From Acidobacteriota bacterium (GTDB lineage Bacteria > Acidobacteriota > Thermoanaerobaculia > Multivoradales > J023): a DNA stretch of 64,000 nt. Below are positions 1-8,977 of this stretch, piece after piece. Where the stretch lies: positions 17,848 through 81,847 of the forward strand of contig JAJCXO010000121.1 of NCBI GenBank assembly GCA_029263395.1, in the 5' to 3' direction. A program made the position numbers and the translations under genes. The first letter of the stretch is position 1. Each line of letters begins with the position of its first letter. The notes under the pieces are model-generated. The model worked only from the letters and a program-made list of their open reading frames with translations, did not search any database and had not been told where the DNA came from.

Positions 1-2008
1 CGTTGTTGATCTCGCGCACGACGCGGAATCCGGTCTCTTTACGAGTTTCGTCGTCCGCTTTGACCTTCCATCGGGTTGCGGTAAAGGCGCAGCCAGATGG
101 AGCGTTCTTGAAGGATCCCCCGAGGCGCAACGCCTTGTTGTCCTCGCGAGGCCCGTCATCTTCGGGCCAATCGACCCATTCCGCAACGTTGCCATGGACG
201 TCGTAAAGACCCCAGGCGTTGGGTTTGTAGGACCCAACAGGTGCGGGGCCATCAAAACAGTCTTGGCCGAGATAGTTACTACAGTTCCCATACAGATGCA
301 GTTCCGTTGGCTGGTCACCAAAGTGATAACTGGTCTCGCTGCCGGCGCGGGCAGCAAATTCCCATTCGTCCTCGGAGGGCAAGCGGTAGACGACGTCGGG
401 ATCCCGGCTGGTGAGTTGGGTGAGGAATAGACTCACGTCATCGATAGTGACGTCTGTCATCGGCCAATCGGTTGGCCAGTCGGGGCGGCGAAGCCCACCC
501 CCCATGACTTGCTGCCAGTCGCGTCGACTGACTTCTTTGGTGGCGATGCAAAAGGCATCTTCGACAACAATCTTGCGCTCTCCAGTGTCGACAACGTCGG
601 GCTCAATGGCGACAAATTCGAGGTCCTCGAGGCCCATTGGGGCGGGGCAGGGTGACGGTGTTTCGTCGAGGGTGGCATCACCAGAATCGGTGGATTCAGT
701 AGATGGGTGGGACGGTTGTTGATCCGGGTCTCGGGGCAGAAGGTTCCAGAACGAAGTCACCAGCAGACCCGTCACCAGCAGACCCGCCAACGCGAGCCCG
801 GCGATCGGTTTGCTGATGCTGCGGAATCCTGATCTTGCCGGTGCTGCAAACAACGCCGATGGGATGCTCGGAGGTGCGGTGAAGATCCTGACGTTGGCCT
901 CTCTCAAATAGACGGCAGGTGTTGCCCATTCAGCCCGTCGCTCGCCCAACGCCAACGGGCGTCGTGCTTCGACGAGGCTGGCCTCGATCGTCTTACCCAG
1001 GGCGAGTTGCCGGTAGAGGGCGACGGCGAAGGCCACCGCCGCGGAGTCTGAGATCGCAGTTCGCATTGCGACAACGGCGGTGACCCCTCGGCTGAGAAGG
1101 CGCTGTGCCAGACCATCGAATGCGTCATCGATGGTCGTTCGGGCGCCGTGGCAGGCATTAATCACGACGAGGCGCGGCGGGGTCCGTCGTTCGAGTGCAC
1201 GAGCAAGGTCGCCGCCGCTGATCTCGTCCAGGTCACCGGTCGCCGTTTCCAGGTGCAGCAGGCCACCATCGCCCGAGCTGCCAGCGCCGCCGTGCGCCAC
1301 AATGTGAAGGACGTGGCAGGGACCGGCGTCGATCCGTTGGCCAAGCTCATCGAGGGTGGCTGGGGTGATGCGATCGACCTCTACCGTGCCTGCTTGGTGC
1401 AGTGGCGCCAGTTGGTCCTGAATCTGTCGCCATTCGGTGGCACCTCCGAGCTTACGCTCACCTCGTGGCTCCGGCAGCAGCGCCAGCATGCGCAACGGGC
1501 CAGTAGCCATCAGCTTGATGGGTCGTCCTGGTTTGACCCGCAGGGTTCGTACGATCGGCAGATCAGCTTGATCGGCCAGGAACGCCTTCATTTCTGGGTC
1601 CCACAATGCTTCCCATGGCAGAGGGGCGAGCTCCGCAACCTCATCGAGTTTGAGGCAGATCCGCAGCCCCTTGCTCTGGCTGCGTACTCGCTCAATCGAT
1701 GTGCGGTAGGCCTCGGCGATACGACCGACGAAGGCGGTCCGGAAGAGGCGTTCCCCTACTGACCTCAAATCGTCACGGTCCACGGCCTCGCGGTGTACAT
1801 CCCGGGTGTTGCTGGTTGGCTCTCTGACGACCGGAGAGTCCATCGTCAAACCCGCCGGGTCGATTTCGACCGGCGGCCTTTCGCCATCCGGCGAGGCCGT
1901 GACGCTGGCACGGTAGACCTCTCCGATCCGCTGAATCGACAATTCGAAGGTTTCGAAGTGGTCGGGAACGGAACGTTCGGACGAGTCATGGCGAGGTGGT
2001 GAATCCAT
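1..2008 (-). CDS. CHAT protease domain - TM - formylglycine-synthase-like (FGE/sulfatase-modifying) fusion, 3' end cut by window
   Basis: The frame is open from an ATG at 2008 to the window edge, about 669 residues with no stop seen. The start has a strong GGAGGA Shine-Dalgarno at 2015-2020. Residues about 150-395 are a CHAT (caspase-clan) protease domain: His239 in HIVAHGG and Cys286 in INACHGAR fit the catalytic dyad. Residues about 398-420 form one hydrophobic segment, followed by a Ser/Thr/Pro-rich linker. Residues from about 445 are an FGE-sulfatase fold (LPSEDEWEFAARAG, then GLYDVHGNVAEWV and GFRVVREI). In conflict and signalling proteins this fold often serves as a ligand-binding module rather than an enzyme; that role is inferred here. 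It is probably the last visible gene of the ECF-sigma/caspase operon. The order suggests a cytoplasmic protease with an external sensor. Bases 756-785 are a perfect 15-bp tandem duplication giving LLVTG-LLVTS in the membrane segment. Confidence 0.85.
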   Translation of the reverse strand, partial: MDSPPRHDSSERSVPDHFETFELSIQRIGEVYRASVTASPDGERPPVEIDPAGLTMDSPVVREPTSNTRDVHREAVDRDDLRSVGERLFRTAFVGRIAEAYRTSIERVRSQSKGLRICLKLDEVAELAPLPWEALWDPEMKAFLADQADLPIVRTLRVKPGRPIKLMATGPLRMLALLPEPRGERKLGGATEWRQIQDQLAPLHQAGTVEVDRITPATLDELGQRIDAGPCHVLHIVAHGGAGSSGDGGLLHLETATGDLDEISGGDLARALERRTPPRLVVINACHGARTTIDDAFDGLAQRLLSRGVTAVVAMRTAISDSAAVAFAVALYRQLALGKTIEASLVEARRPLALGERRAEWATPAVYLREANVRIFTAPPSIPSALFAAPARSGFRSISKPIAGLALAGLLVTGLLVTSFWNLLPRDPDQQPSHPSTESTDSGDATLDETPSPCPAPMGLEDLEFVAIEPDVVDTGERKIVVEDAFCIATKEVSRRDWQQVMGGGLRRPDWPTDWPMTDVTIDDVSLFLTQLTSRDPDVVYRLPSEDEWEFAARAGSETSYHFGDQPTELHLYGNCSNYLGQDCFDGPAPVGSYKPNAWGLYDVHGNVAEWVDWPEDDGPREDNKALRLGGSFKNAPSGCAFTATRWKVKADDETRKETGFRVVREINN

Positions 2009-2204
2009 GAAGCTTCCTCCCAGGCTGATCAATATGTACTCGAAGGTCGTTCCATTGTACGCCTTGTCCGATACAGCCATGGTGGCTCGGGCGTCTCGTG
2101 GCTCCACAGGCCAGCTTTCCTGCCGCCGTGCGGATTCTTGGAGCCGGAGCAACTGTCAGAGGCACTGTGATCCATGAGACCCGAGCCGACGCCAAAGGTT
2201 GAAG

Positions 2205-3500
2205 CTACCGGCTGCGCAATCGATAGGGCTTAGCGATGGCCGCTGTCAGGACGATGGCGGCCGGCGAGTTGTCGATAGAGCCGCCGAGCAGACGGGCGGC
2301 TGAGATGCGGGCACCGGAGGCGAGGAGGAGCAGATGCCCGGTGCCGCACGAGCCAGCGGGATGACCTCTCGGCAGGTGGAGATGCATGGCATCGCCGGGA
2401 CGATCGCCGATGGTGAGCCGGGTGCCGGGGTCGAGCAGTTCGTGGCCTTCGAGGTCTGGGAACAGCAGGCTTACACTGCCGGTCAGGCCGATATCGAGCA
2501 GGTAAACGAAAAGCTCTCGAGGGTGAGTGTGGTGGAGGTCGACACGCAATCGGTCGCCGACCCAGAACGCTGCACCCTCAGCAGGCAGCCAGGCGCCACC
2601 GTGCGAGCGATAAAGCGCCATCGTGAGACCGAAGGGATCGGGCTGATCCGCAAGTTTGAGCAGAGCTCGTCTGGGGTCATAACCGCGGCTGGTTGATCGA
2701 TCATTGCCAAAGATTGGCCCGTCGAGACCATCGCCTGAAAGTTGAGGGTGCTGTTCCTCGTGGCTGTCTTTGATGCATTCGGTGGCGACGCCTTCGAAGA
2801 GCTCACGCCAGGTCACCCCCGGATCGGCCTGTCGTAGGGCGTCGATGAGCCGCAGACTGAGAATGCCGCGGGGCTCGCCAGCAATCTTGGGGGGCAGCTC
2901 GTAAGCTAGCTCATGGTCCTTGCAGGCGGCAATCATCAGCGGCCTGGGGCCGGTTTCGACGTCGCGCCAGCGGGGAATGAGGGAGCGCGGCAGCTGATCA
3001 ACCGGACGTTCGTCGGTTGGGACGGAGCGTACTTGAAAAGGCGGCCGGTGCAGGGTTGCCGCATGGCAGCAGTCGAAGATCAGGGTCAGATGGGGTGTCT
3101 TCTCGAGGACACGGGCGGCCCAGTGGTTGACCTCGTCGTCGGTCAGGTCGCGATTTTCGTCGCGGTGTCGGCCGCTGTCGAAGGGTACGAAGGTCTCGTC
3201 GAGTCCGTCACCTTCGTCACCCTCGCGATCGGTCATCTGTGAGCCGTGACCGGAGAAGAACAGTACGACGTGATTCCCTGTGCCGACGCGGCGAGCCAGG
3301 CGGTCGAGGGCGTCCAGTACGGCTTGGCGAGTTGCGTTCTCGTTGAGCAGGGTTTCGACATGCTCCGGAGGGAAGCTGTAATGTTCGATTAGCACCTCGG
3401 TCATGCGCTCGGCGTCGCGGACAGCGCCGAAGAGTTGGGCCTCTGGACCGAAGCCTGGATAGTCGTCGATACCGATCACCAGGGCGTGGCGACGACTCAT
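2205..3500 (-). CDS. Metacaspase-like peptidase (family C14, caspase fold)
   Basis: A 431-residue protein whose first 260 residues are a caspase/metacaspase domain. It opens with ALVIGIDDYP, has the His motif FFSGHGSQ (His85), an acidic stretch REGDEGDGLDETFVP, and the Cys motif IFDCCHA (Cys145, placed just before His as in metacaspases). Metacaspases cut after Arg or Lys and many need calcium. Residues about 270-431 form a separate region with beta-rich composition that I do not recognise; it resembles the extra domains that follow bacterial caspases. There is no signal peptide, so it is predicted cytoplasmic. Its ATG overlaps the stop of the upstream C25-like gene (ATGA), so the two are translationally coupled. 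The 196-bp gap downstream before the CHAT-FGE gene is the largest inside the operon and could hold a secondary promoter. Confidence 0.88.
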   Translation of the reverse strand: MSRRHALVIGIDDYPGFGPEAQLFGAVRDAERMTEVLIEHYSFPPEHVETLLNENATRQAVLDALDRLARRVGTGNHVVLFFSGHGSQMTDREGDEGDGLDETFVPFDSGRHRDENRDLTDDEVNHWAARVLEKTPHLTLIFDCCHAATLHRPPFQVRSVPTDERPVDQLPRSLIPRWRDVETGPRPLMIAACKDHELAYELPPKIAGEPRGILSLRLIDALRQADPGVTWRELFEGVATECIKDSHEEQHPQLSGDGLDGPIFGNDRSTSRGYDPRRALLKLADQPDPFGLTMALYRSHGGAWLPAEGAAFWVGDRLRVDLHHTHPRELFVYLLDIGLTGSVSLLFPDLEGHELLDPGTRLTIGDRPGDAMHLHLPRGHPAGSCGTGHLLLLASGARISAARLLGGSIDNSPAAIVLTAAIAKPYRLRSR

Positions 3501-4810
3501 GTTGTGGGCATCGCGGCTGGCAGACGCACCGCGGGGTCTCCGATCAACGACCAGCTATGCGCATCTTGGTAGGCGCGCCAAAGGTCGAGGGAATCGGTGG
3601 GGGCCGAGGCGGAGTCGATGCGAGACCGCGCCCAGGTGATCACTAAGTCGGCATACCGCTGACCAAAACCATCCAGCGCTTCACCCAGTCGCCGACCTTC
3701 GAGCAGGGCCAAGAGCGTGTCCTCAAAAGGGCCGATCTGAGAGACGCCGCGCCACACGAAGGATGCGGGAAACGCTCTGCCGACATGGCCGATGACCGCC
3801 AAGGCGCCACCCTCACGGCCCAGTAGTCGCTGAGCAATTGCCGAAACAAAAGGCTGGCGGGTCAGCGGACGTGTTTTGCTGACACTGTCGAAGACATCGA
3901 AACGTGGCGTACCGACGGTATGGCAGCCGAAGAGCATGGCGACGCCGCCGGGGAGAGAGCCTACTGGCAGATCCTGTGCGGTCACCGTGTAGCGAGTCGG
4001 AATGCTCTTGCACTGTTTTGGCCCTGGCCATTCGGCACAGACCAAGGATCCTTGAAGCCGCCGCTGGCAGTCGATGTCGGGCTCAAACACTGTGGCGTGT
4101 CCAGCGGTGATCAAGAGGTCTGGTGCACCCGCGATCAAGTTGAGCAAGCCAGCCCGACGAGCGTCGTTCTCGAGCAAGACCGAGCAGGCAAGTTTCTGGT
4201 CGAGCAGGGTTCGTATCGGCTGGGCGAAGTAGTCGATGCACTCGCGGGTTGCTGAGTCGTCAGGGTGGGTCGGTGCAAACAGAGCTGCTTTGGGAGGGCG
4301 CCGAACGACCCGTTCTTCTGATGCTACGACGCGTTCAGCGTAAGCCGCCAGATCGTCGATTGCATCGAACGCCAGGCGGCCGATGGCATGAGGCACGCCT
4401 AGGTCAAGCTCGAAGCCGTGAGGTATCTCCGCGGGAGTTCCCACCAGCAACAAATACCAAGGCACTTGCCTGGCGTCGACCCGACCAAAACCCGCCCGCA
4501 GGTGATGACGAAACGTCGCCGCGTCTTGACCTGAGCGGTAGGTCAGCTCTTGGTAGAGGGATCCCGCCTGACGTTGGCGCAGGGCCAGCAGTGGACCGAG
4601 GGCGTCGCGCACACTGGCATCGACACCCTCGGGAAAGACCACCCCCCAACTCGCACTGGCGAGGTCGCTGCTGGCGACACCGTAACGGGCTGGCCGTGGA
4701 CGCAGAGCGTCATCAACCCAGCGTCTGGCCTCGGCTTCGGGGATCGGATCCAGGAGTCGACCAGTGGTACCGTCGACTCCCAGAATCCTCAGCAGGTGGT
4801 CTTCGGTCAT
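3497..4810 (-). CDS. Gingipain-like (C25-related) caspase-clan protease
   Basis: A 437-residue protein with clan-CD features. WYLLLVGTPAEIPHGFEL (about residues 118-135) matches the 'LLVGD...IPY' strand of C25 peptidases. LLITAGHA carries His238, MLFGCHTVG carries Cys296, and the C-terminal WSLIGDPAVRLP matches the 'GDPALRL' ending of C25 catalytic domains. No signal peptide or membrane segment is evident, unlike secreted gingipains. C25 enzymes cut after Arg or Lys. The N-terminal 110 residues are unassigned. It lies 11 bp after the repeat-peptide gene and overlaps the metacaspase start by 4 bp. The catalytic assignment is by motif only; specificity cannot be read from the sequence. Confidence 0.75.
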   Translation of the reverse strand: MTEDHLLRILGVDGTTGRLLDPIPEAEARRWVDDALRPRPARYGVASSDLASASWGVVFPEGVDASVRDALGPLLALRQRQAGSLYQELTYRSGQDAATFRHHLRAGFGRVDARQVPWYLLLVGTPAEIPHGFELDLGVPHAIGRLAFDAIDDLAAYAERVVASEERVVRRPPKAALFAPTHPDDSATRECIDYFAQPIRTLLDQKLACSVLLENDARRAGLLNLIAGAPDLLITAGHATVFEPDIDCQRRLQGSLVCAEWPGPKQCKSIPTRYTVTAQDLPVGSLPGGVAMLFGCHTVGTPRFDVFDSVSKTRPLTRQPFVSAIAQRLLGREGGALAVIGHVGRAFPASFVWRGVSQIGPFEDTLLALLEGRRLGEALDGFGQRYADLVITWARSRIDSASAPTDSLDLWRAYQDAHSWSLIGDPAVRLPAAMPTT

Positions 4811-4821
4811 GCGCCCCGAGC

Positions 4822-5118
4822 TCAGTCCGGTTTGCCGGTGCCTTCTAGGCCGCCAGCTTTGGGATCGGATGATGTCGGGTCGTCTTTGTGTTGTCCGACG
4901 CCATCGAAGCCACCGGCTTTGGGGTCGGATGATGTTGGGTCGCCGTCGTCTTTGTGTTGTCCGACGCCATCGAAGCCACCGGCTTTGGGGTCGGACGAGG
5001 TCGGGTCACCGTCGTCCTTGTGGGTGCCGGTGCCTTCGAAACCGCCAGCTTTGGGGTCGGACGAAGTCGGGTCACCATCATCTTCTTGTTTGTGGACGAG
5101 CGCCGGGTCTGTCGCCAT
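4822..5118 (-). CDS. Small acidic four-repeat protein, candidate substrate or peptide precursor of the caspase-clan operon
   Basis: 98 residues: a 12-residue head (MATDPALVHKQE), three 22-residue units DDGDPTSSDPKAGGFDGVGQ-HK (third positions vary E/D, T/V, T/Q), and a final 20-residue unit lacking GD and ending KPD. I chose the ATG at 5118 because AAGGAGA sits 7 bases upstream. The longer frame reaching 5232 has no such site and lies fully inside the CHAT gene. The start overlaps the end of the TPR-CHAT gene by about 41 bp in another frame, so translation is probably coupled. Each unit has two lysines (SDPK-AGGF and HK-DDGD) that Lys/Arg-specific metacaspase or C25 enzymes could cut. The DDGDPTSSD stretch could bind calcium. 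No known family was recognised. Substrate, activating ligand and multi-core peptide precursor are all possible. Confidence 0.8.
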   Translation of the reverse strand: MATDPALVHKQEDDGDPTSSDPKAGGFEGTGTHKDDGDPTSSDPKAGGFDGVGQHKDDGDPTSSDPKAGGFDGVGQHKDDPTSSDPKAGGLEGTGKPD

Positions 5119-7666
5119 GATCTGTCTCCTTGAATTGTTGGGGATCTTGCGATCCATCGGTTGATTCATGGGACCCGCTTTTCGCCGGAAGGTTGAAAGT
5201 GTTCGAAGTTTCGCCGTCTCCAAGTAGTACAAAAGCCGCCCACTCCGAAGGGGTTGCGCCCTCCTGAATCATGTCGCGTTTGGCTTGGCGCAGCGCACTT
5301 GCCGAGCTCTCTCCCGTTTGTAGGTAGCGGTGGAACGCCGTCATGAGCTTGGCTGTCGGCTGGTCGGTTACCGCCCACTGGCTAGCGATGACGGTCGAGG
5401 CTCCAGCGCGGAGAAAAGCACGCGGCAAACCCAACGTACCCTCGCCGAACACCAGCGGTCCTTCGGCGGTACTACACGCGCTCAGCACCACGAGTTGGCC
5501 GCACAGCTCGGCGAACGCCAATTGCTCGGGGTAGAGATCACAGGGGCCGTCTACTGGACCCTTGATCCCCATGCACGAAAGGGCAATCTTGGATCGCTCC
5601 GCGATCTCCAAATTACTCAGGGCATGGGATGCGATATGTAGTGTTCGATGCTTTGAAGCCTCGGAGAGGAGCCGTTGGCGTGTAGCGTCCTTACGCAGAA
5701 GAATCGTCGCACTGTCGTCTGGGTAGAGTTGTGCGATATTCAAAACTTCTTGGCCGCTACCCTCGAGCCGCTGGAACATCAACGCTTCGTCGTCGTTGCG
5801 CCTATAGGGAGCATCCTCGGGCCATTCCTTGTCTCGCTGACCGAAGAATGGGTCGCCAACAGCCAAGATCTGTTTTGTTGGTTGGGGGCACATCATCGCT
5901 CGATCCCTCAGCAAAGAGAGGACGGATAGCGATGGCACGTAGGAGATCTCATGGCTTTCGATGAGAAACTTGCCGGTCCTCGGGTGGGTCAAGAGGCCGT
6001 ACGGTAGTCTGGTGAGCGGGGCATCGGCCACAATGACCAGCCGCTCGACCGACTCGAGTCGCCCGGTGAGCGGATGAAGCAGGGCTTCGCTGAGCCAACG
6101 GATCTCTGCGTCGAGTTGTAGCACGTCCGACTTTTGGTCGGCTTTCAAGGCTGCCGCAACCTCACTCGCCTTGGCCTCGATCTGCTGCAGATCAGCTGGA
6201 AGCGTCGATAGTTCCAGTTGGCCACGATCATCGAGAGTGACGAGATGGAGCGCTTGGTTGCCGGCGGCGAATAGTAGGGCAAGGGTTTTGTTATCAAGTA
6301 GAGCCTGCGCCTCGGCCAGCGTCATCGGTGATTGCTGCGTGTCAACACCAGCGGTTGCCAACTGTTCGATTTGCAGCTTCTTGAGTAGGCGTGTTCGAAG
6401 TACAGCATGGCGGTGAGTCTTCACTGCCTGTTCGGCCCCTGGCTCTACGAGATCGAGCTGTAGAACAGCATCAATCAGTTCTTTGCCGTGAGCGATAAGC
6501 TCTTCTTTGCTCGGCCCTCGAGTGTTGGTGAGCCCCATTGTTGGTTTACCGAGCTCGGTGGCAAGAGTACGTGCCTGAATGCGCTGCAGCGTAGCCCACG
6601 CATCCTTGGCGTCGTTCGAAGCAGCAGCGATATCGAGCCGATGTTGGTAGTAGTCCTGCCGAAGGTCGATGTAATGGAGTTCCAAGGCAGACCACGGATC
6701 CCGTGGGTCCTCCAAGACAGACAGTCCAGCATCCGCAGCCACTCTAGCGTCTGCAAAGTGCCCGAGTGCGAACAGAGCCACCGACTTCGCGTAGTAAGCG
6801 TGGGCTTTCATGTTGGGGTCCGAGAGTTCGTTCGCTGCTGCTAGCTCAAGCCCGAGGTTTGCTTCGCCCAGCGCTCGCGACCAGTTGTTTCGGCGGATCT
6901 CCAATTCGGCACGATCTGCGAACAGGTTGGCTCGTAAGCGAACGTTGCCAGTCTTGTTCGCAGATTTCAGTGCGTCGTCGAGCAAGGCGGCCGCTTCATC
7001 GAGTTGTCCGGTATCCATCAACAGGCGAACCTGCTCCATCTTCAGCGTGGCGCGGTCCGTGTCGTTCGGCGCGATGAGGAGCGCTTCGTCGATTGAGGCC
7101 TCGGCATCGGCGCTCTCCCCGAGTAGTCGGTATGCTCGAGCGAACTGCAGCAGCATGCCGACGATATCTTCAGGCGAAGAACCGAATTGTCCGTAAAGAA
7201 GCTGGGCACGATGCAGTCGATCGATGGCCAAGTCTGGCCGCCCAAGGCGTACCAAGGCTGCGCCAAAATTGTGCTGGAGTTTGGCTTCCTGATTCCCTTT
7301 GGACGTGGCCTCGCCTTTGCCGTGGGCAGTAAATTTGTGGATTGCCTGCAACCCTAGGTCGAGGTGAGGCAAGCTTCTGGCCAAACGCCCTACTCTTGTG
7401 TAGTGCCAACCGAGAATGCTCCGGGTGCGAGCTTCTTGGATAAGACAACCCCGCGTTTGGGCCGTTTCGAGAACTTCATGCAAGGCGGCAACACCGGCAG
7501 TCTTGTGACCAGCCTCCAAGTCCTCAGCGGCTTGGGTGATCGTCGGGCCGAGATCATCACACCGGTTCGTGGCCTCCGTCGACTTTGCGCCAGTTGCTAG
7601 CAATAAGCCAGCGCAGAGGGTACTGACGAAGGCTGCTAACCAAAACGACTGGCGCTTGATGGTCAT
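5078..7666 (-). CDS. Exported TPR-CHAT protease
   Basis: 862 residues. The N-terminus (KRQSFWLAAFVSTLCAGLLLATGA) is a signal peptide or anchor. Residues about 40-370 are TPR-type helical repeats (LQHNFGAALVRLGRPDLAID, AYYAKSVALFALGHFADAR). The C-terminal third is a CHAT peptidase domain with His681 in LHIASHALS and Cys731 in VVLSACSTAEG, then GTLGLPRAFLRAGASTVIASQW, a typical CHAT core. CHAT domains are caspase-like proteases and TPRs usually bind the trigger or partner. It starts 5 bp after the anti-sigma-like gene and its end overlaps the repeat-peptide gene, so both are in one transcript. Export separates it from the two leaderless proteases downstream, unless the leader serves as an inner-membrane anchor. 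Confidence 0.9.
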   Translation of the reverse strand: MTIKRQSFWLAAFVSTLCAGLLLATGAKSTEATNRCDDLGPTITQAAEDLEAGHKTAGVAALHEVLETAQTRGCLIQEARTRSILGWHYTRVGRLARSLPHLDLGLQAIHKFTAHGKGEATSKGNQEAKLQHNFGAALVRLGRPDLAIDRLHRAQLLYGQFGSSPEDIVGMLLQFARAYRLLGESADAEASIDEALLIAPNDTDRATLKMEQVRLLMDTGQLDEAAALLDDALKSANKTGNVRLRANLFADRAELEIRRNNWSRALGEANLGLELAAANELSDPNMKAHAYYAKSVALFALGHFADARVAADAGLSVLEDPRDPWSALELHYIDLRQDYYQHRLDIAAASNDAKDAWATLQRIQARTLATELGKPTMGLTNTRGPSKEELIAHGKELIDAVLQLDLVEPGAEQAVKTHRHAVLRTRLLKKLQIEQLATAGVDTQQSPMTLAEAQALLDNKTLALLFAAGNQALHLVTLDDRGQLELSTLPADLQQIEAKASEVAAALKADQKSDVLQLDAEIRWLSEALLHPLTGRLESVERLVIVADAPLTRLPYGLLTHPRTGKFLIESHEISYVPSLSVLSLLRDRAMMCPQPTKQILAVGDPFFGQRDKEWPEDAPYRRNDDEALMFQRLEGSGQEVLNIAQLYPDDSATILLRKDATRQRLLSEASKHRTLHIASHALSNLEIAERSKIALSCMGIKGPVDGPCDLYPEQLAFAELCGQLVVLSACSTAEGPLVFGEGTLGLPRAFLRAGASTVIASQWAVTDQPTAKLMTAFHRYLQTGESSASALRQAKRDMIQEGATPSEWAAFVLLGDGETSNTFNLPAKSGSHESTDGSQDPQQFKETDHGDRPGARPQTRR

Positions 7667-7671
7667 TAGTC

Positions 7672-8436
7672 TCAGTCCAAGGAGACTCGAAAGATGAACG
7701 GCTGCCCGCTGCTTTCGGCGGGCGGTCCAAGGAGTATTTCGTAGGCCCCTTCATCCAACAGGTCCGACTTCGTCACGCGAAAATAGACCGAGACTTGACC
7801 GGCCTCGAAGGTGATTTGCCGTACACGAATTCGTCGTCCTTTCGAGTCCAGCAACTCGACCGAGATTTCGCCACCACTCTCCGGTTGTTCTAGCGCGATC
7901 TCAAACTGAATCCCAACCGCCTCGGTGGGCACGGTTACGGTGCCGCCGCGGTAGATCTCGTCCGTGACCGTCACCAAGTGGTAATGCTCATCTGGCAATT
8001 TGGCCTCATTCAACGTCAACCACCAGCCGGCCCCCAGTCCACCGATCAGCATTGCCGCCAGCCCCACCAGTGCCCGACGTAAAGACGGCCTGGAAAAACG
8101 AACCACGTTGGTATCGACCGTCGGAGGGGTCCCACCACCCTCCAGCTTGGCTGACAGTGCCCCCCACGCCGCCTCGACATCGGCGTCAGTGTCGAATCCC
8201 GGAGTAGGCTCGACGGCCGAGCTGTCGAGATTGGGCAAACGTTGCAATTCTAGGTAGGTGGCGGCTAGCTCCGGGTCGACGGTGAGCCACTCGCGGACTC
8301 GTTCGGCCTCGGAGTCCGACAACACGCCGTCGTGCAACGCGGCTAGCTCCTCCATACCAGGGGGTTTGCCGAGGTGGGCACGCTCACGCTCGGCCAGCGT
8401 GGCAATATCCCTCGAGAACGTTGAATTGGATGCCAT
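7672..8436 (-). CDS. Single-pass membrane protein, likely anti-sigma factor for the adjacent ECF sigma
   Basis: 254 residues. Residues 1-65 are helical and charged (ELAALHDGVLSDSEAERVREWL...) and resemble the cytosolic part of anti-sigma proteins, but without the His-x3-Cys-x2-Cys zinc site. One membrane helix lies at about residues 125-145 (ALVGLAAMLIGGLGAGWWLTL). The remaining 110 residues are beta-rich and predicted outside (YHLVTVTDEIYRGGTVTVPTEAVGIQFEI...). The gene starts 4 bp after the ECF sigma stop and ends 5 bp before the CHAT gene. Sigma/anti-sigma pairing is inferred from position and topology. The external domain would be the stimulus sensor. Confidence 0.65.
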   Translation of the reverse strand: MASNSTFSRDIATLAERERAHLGKPPGMEELAALHDGVLSDSEAERVREWLTVDPELAATYLELQRLPNLDSSAVEPTPGFDTDADVEAAWGALSAKLEGGGTPPTVDTNVVRFSRPSLRRALVGLAAMLIGGLGAGWWLTLNEAKLPDEHYHLVTVTDEIYRGGTVTVPTEAVGIQFEIALEQPESGGEISVELLDSKGRRIRVRQITFEAGQVSVYFRVTKSDLLDEGAYEILLGPPAESSGQPFIFRVSLD

Positions 8437-8440
8437 GGCT

Positions 8441-8977
8441 TCAGTCTCCCAGGCGTTTCAGGTCGACTTCGAGATCGGGGTAGTGTTTGGCTAGTTTGGA
8501 GCGCAATCGCGGCCGTGCCAAGGAAAGTTGGGACTTGGCGGTTTCTATCGTGATGCCCAGAACCGTCGCGATCTCACGATACTTCATGTCTTGATAGACC
8601 CGAAGCTGGACGCAACGTTGCATTTTGGGTGGTAGCTCGTCGATCGCTGATTGCAGCAATCGCAGGCGCTCGTCGCGGATCGCATGATCCAGTGGACGAC
8701 CCTCGGGGTCGGGTAGCGCATGATCGTCCTCTGGCAGTGGTACTTCGTCGCCGGTGCGTTTGATGGCGTCGGTGTCGCGGAGGCGATTGCGCCAAACATT
8801 GCTGGCGATAGTGAATAGCCAGGTGGACCGTTTGGCGTCGCCACGGAACGAGTCGAAGGCGCGATGGGCCCGTAAGAAGGTCTCCTGCGCCAAGTCTTTA
8901 CACTCTTCCTGTGAGCAGCCGCGCTTGCCGAAGAAGCCCAGCACCGGACGATACAGCTCACGGAAAAGCTCTTCCAA
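8441..8977 (-). CDS. ECF-type RNA polymerase sigma factor
   Basis: 178 residues with sigma region 2 near the N-terminus (LAQETFLRAHRAFDSFRG, then STWLFTIASNVWRNRLRD) and region 4 at about 115-170 (LPPKMQRCVQLRVYQDMKYREIATVLGITIETAKSQLSLARPRL). This is the usual two-domain ECF architecture and length. The start is TTG at 8977 with a strong GGAGGGG 5-6 bases upstream; no ATG fits as well. It is the first gene of the caspase/CHAT operon and probably directs it, under control of the next gene. The specific ECF group and promoter motif cannot be assigned by eye. Confidence 0.92.
   Translation of the reverse strand: MEELFRELYRPVLGFFGKRGCSQEECKDLAQETFLRAHRAFDSFRGDAKRSTWLFTIASNVWRNRLRDTDAIKRTGDEVPLPEDDHALPDPEGRPLDHAIRDERLRLLQSAIDELPPKMQRCVQLRVYQDMKYREIATVLGITIETAKSQLSLARPRLRSKLAKHYPDLEVDLKRLGD

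Noticed and set aside
5119..5232. N-terminal extension of the repeat peptide to 136 residues
   Set aside because: Lies wholly within the CHAT coding sequence and lacks a ribosome site; ATG 5118 has AAGGAGA.
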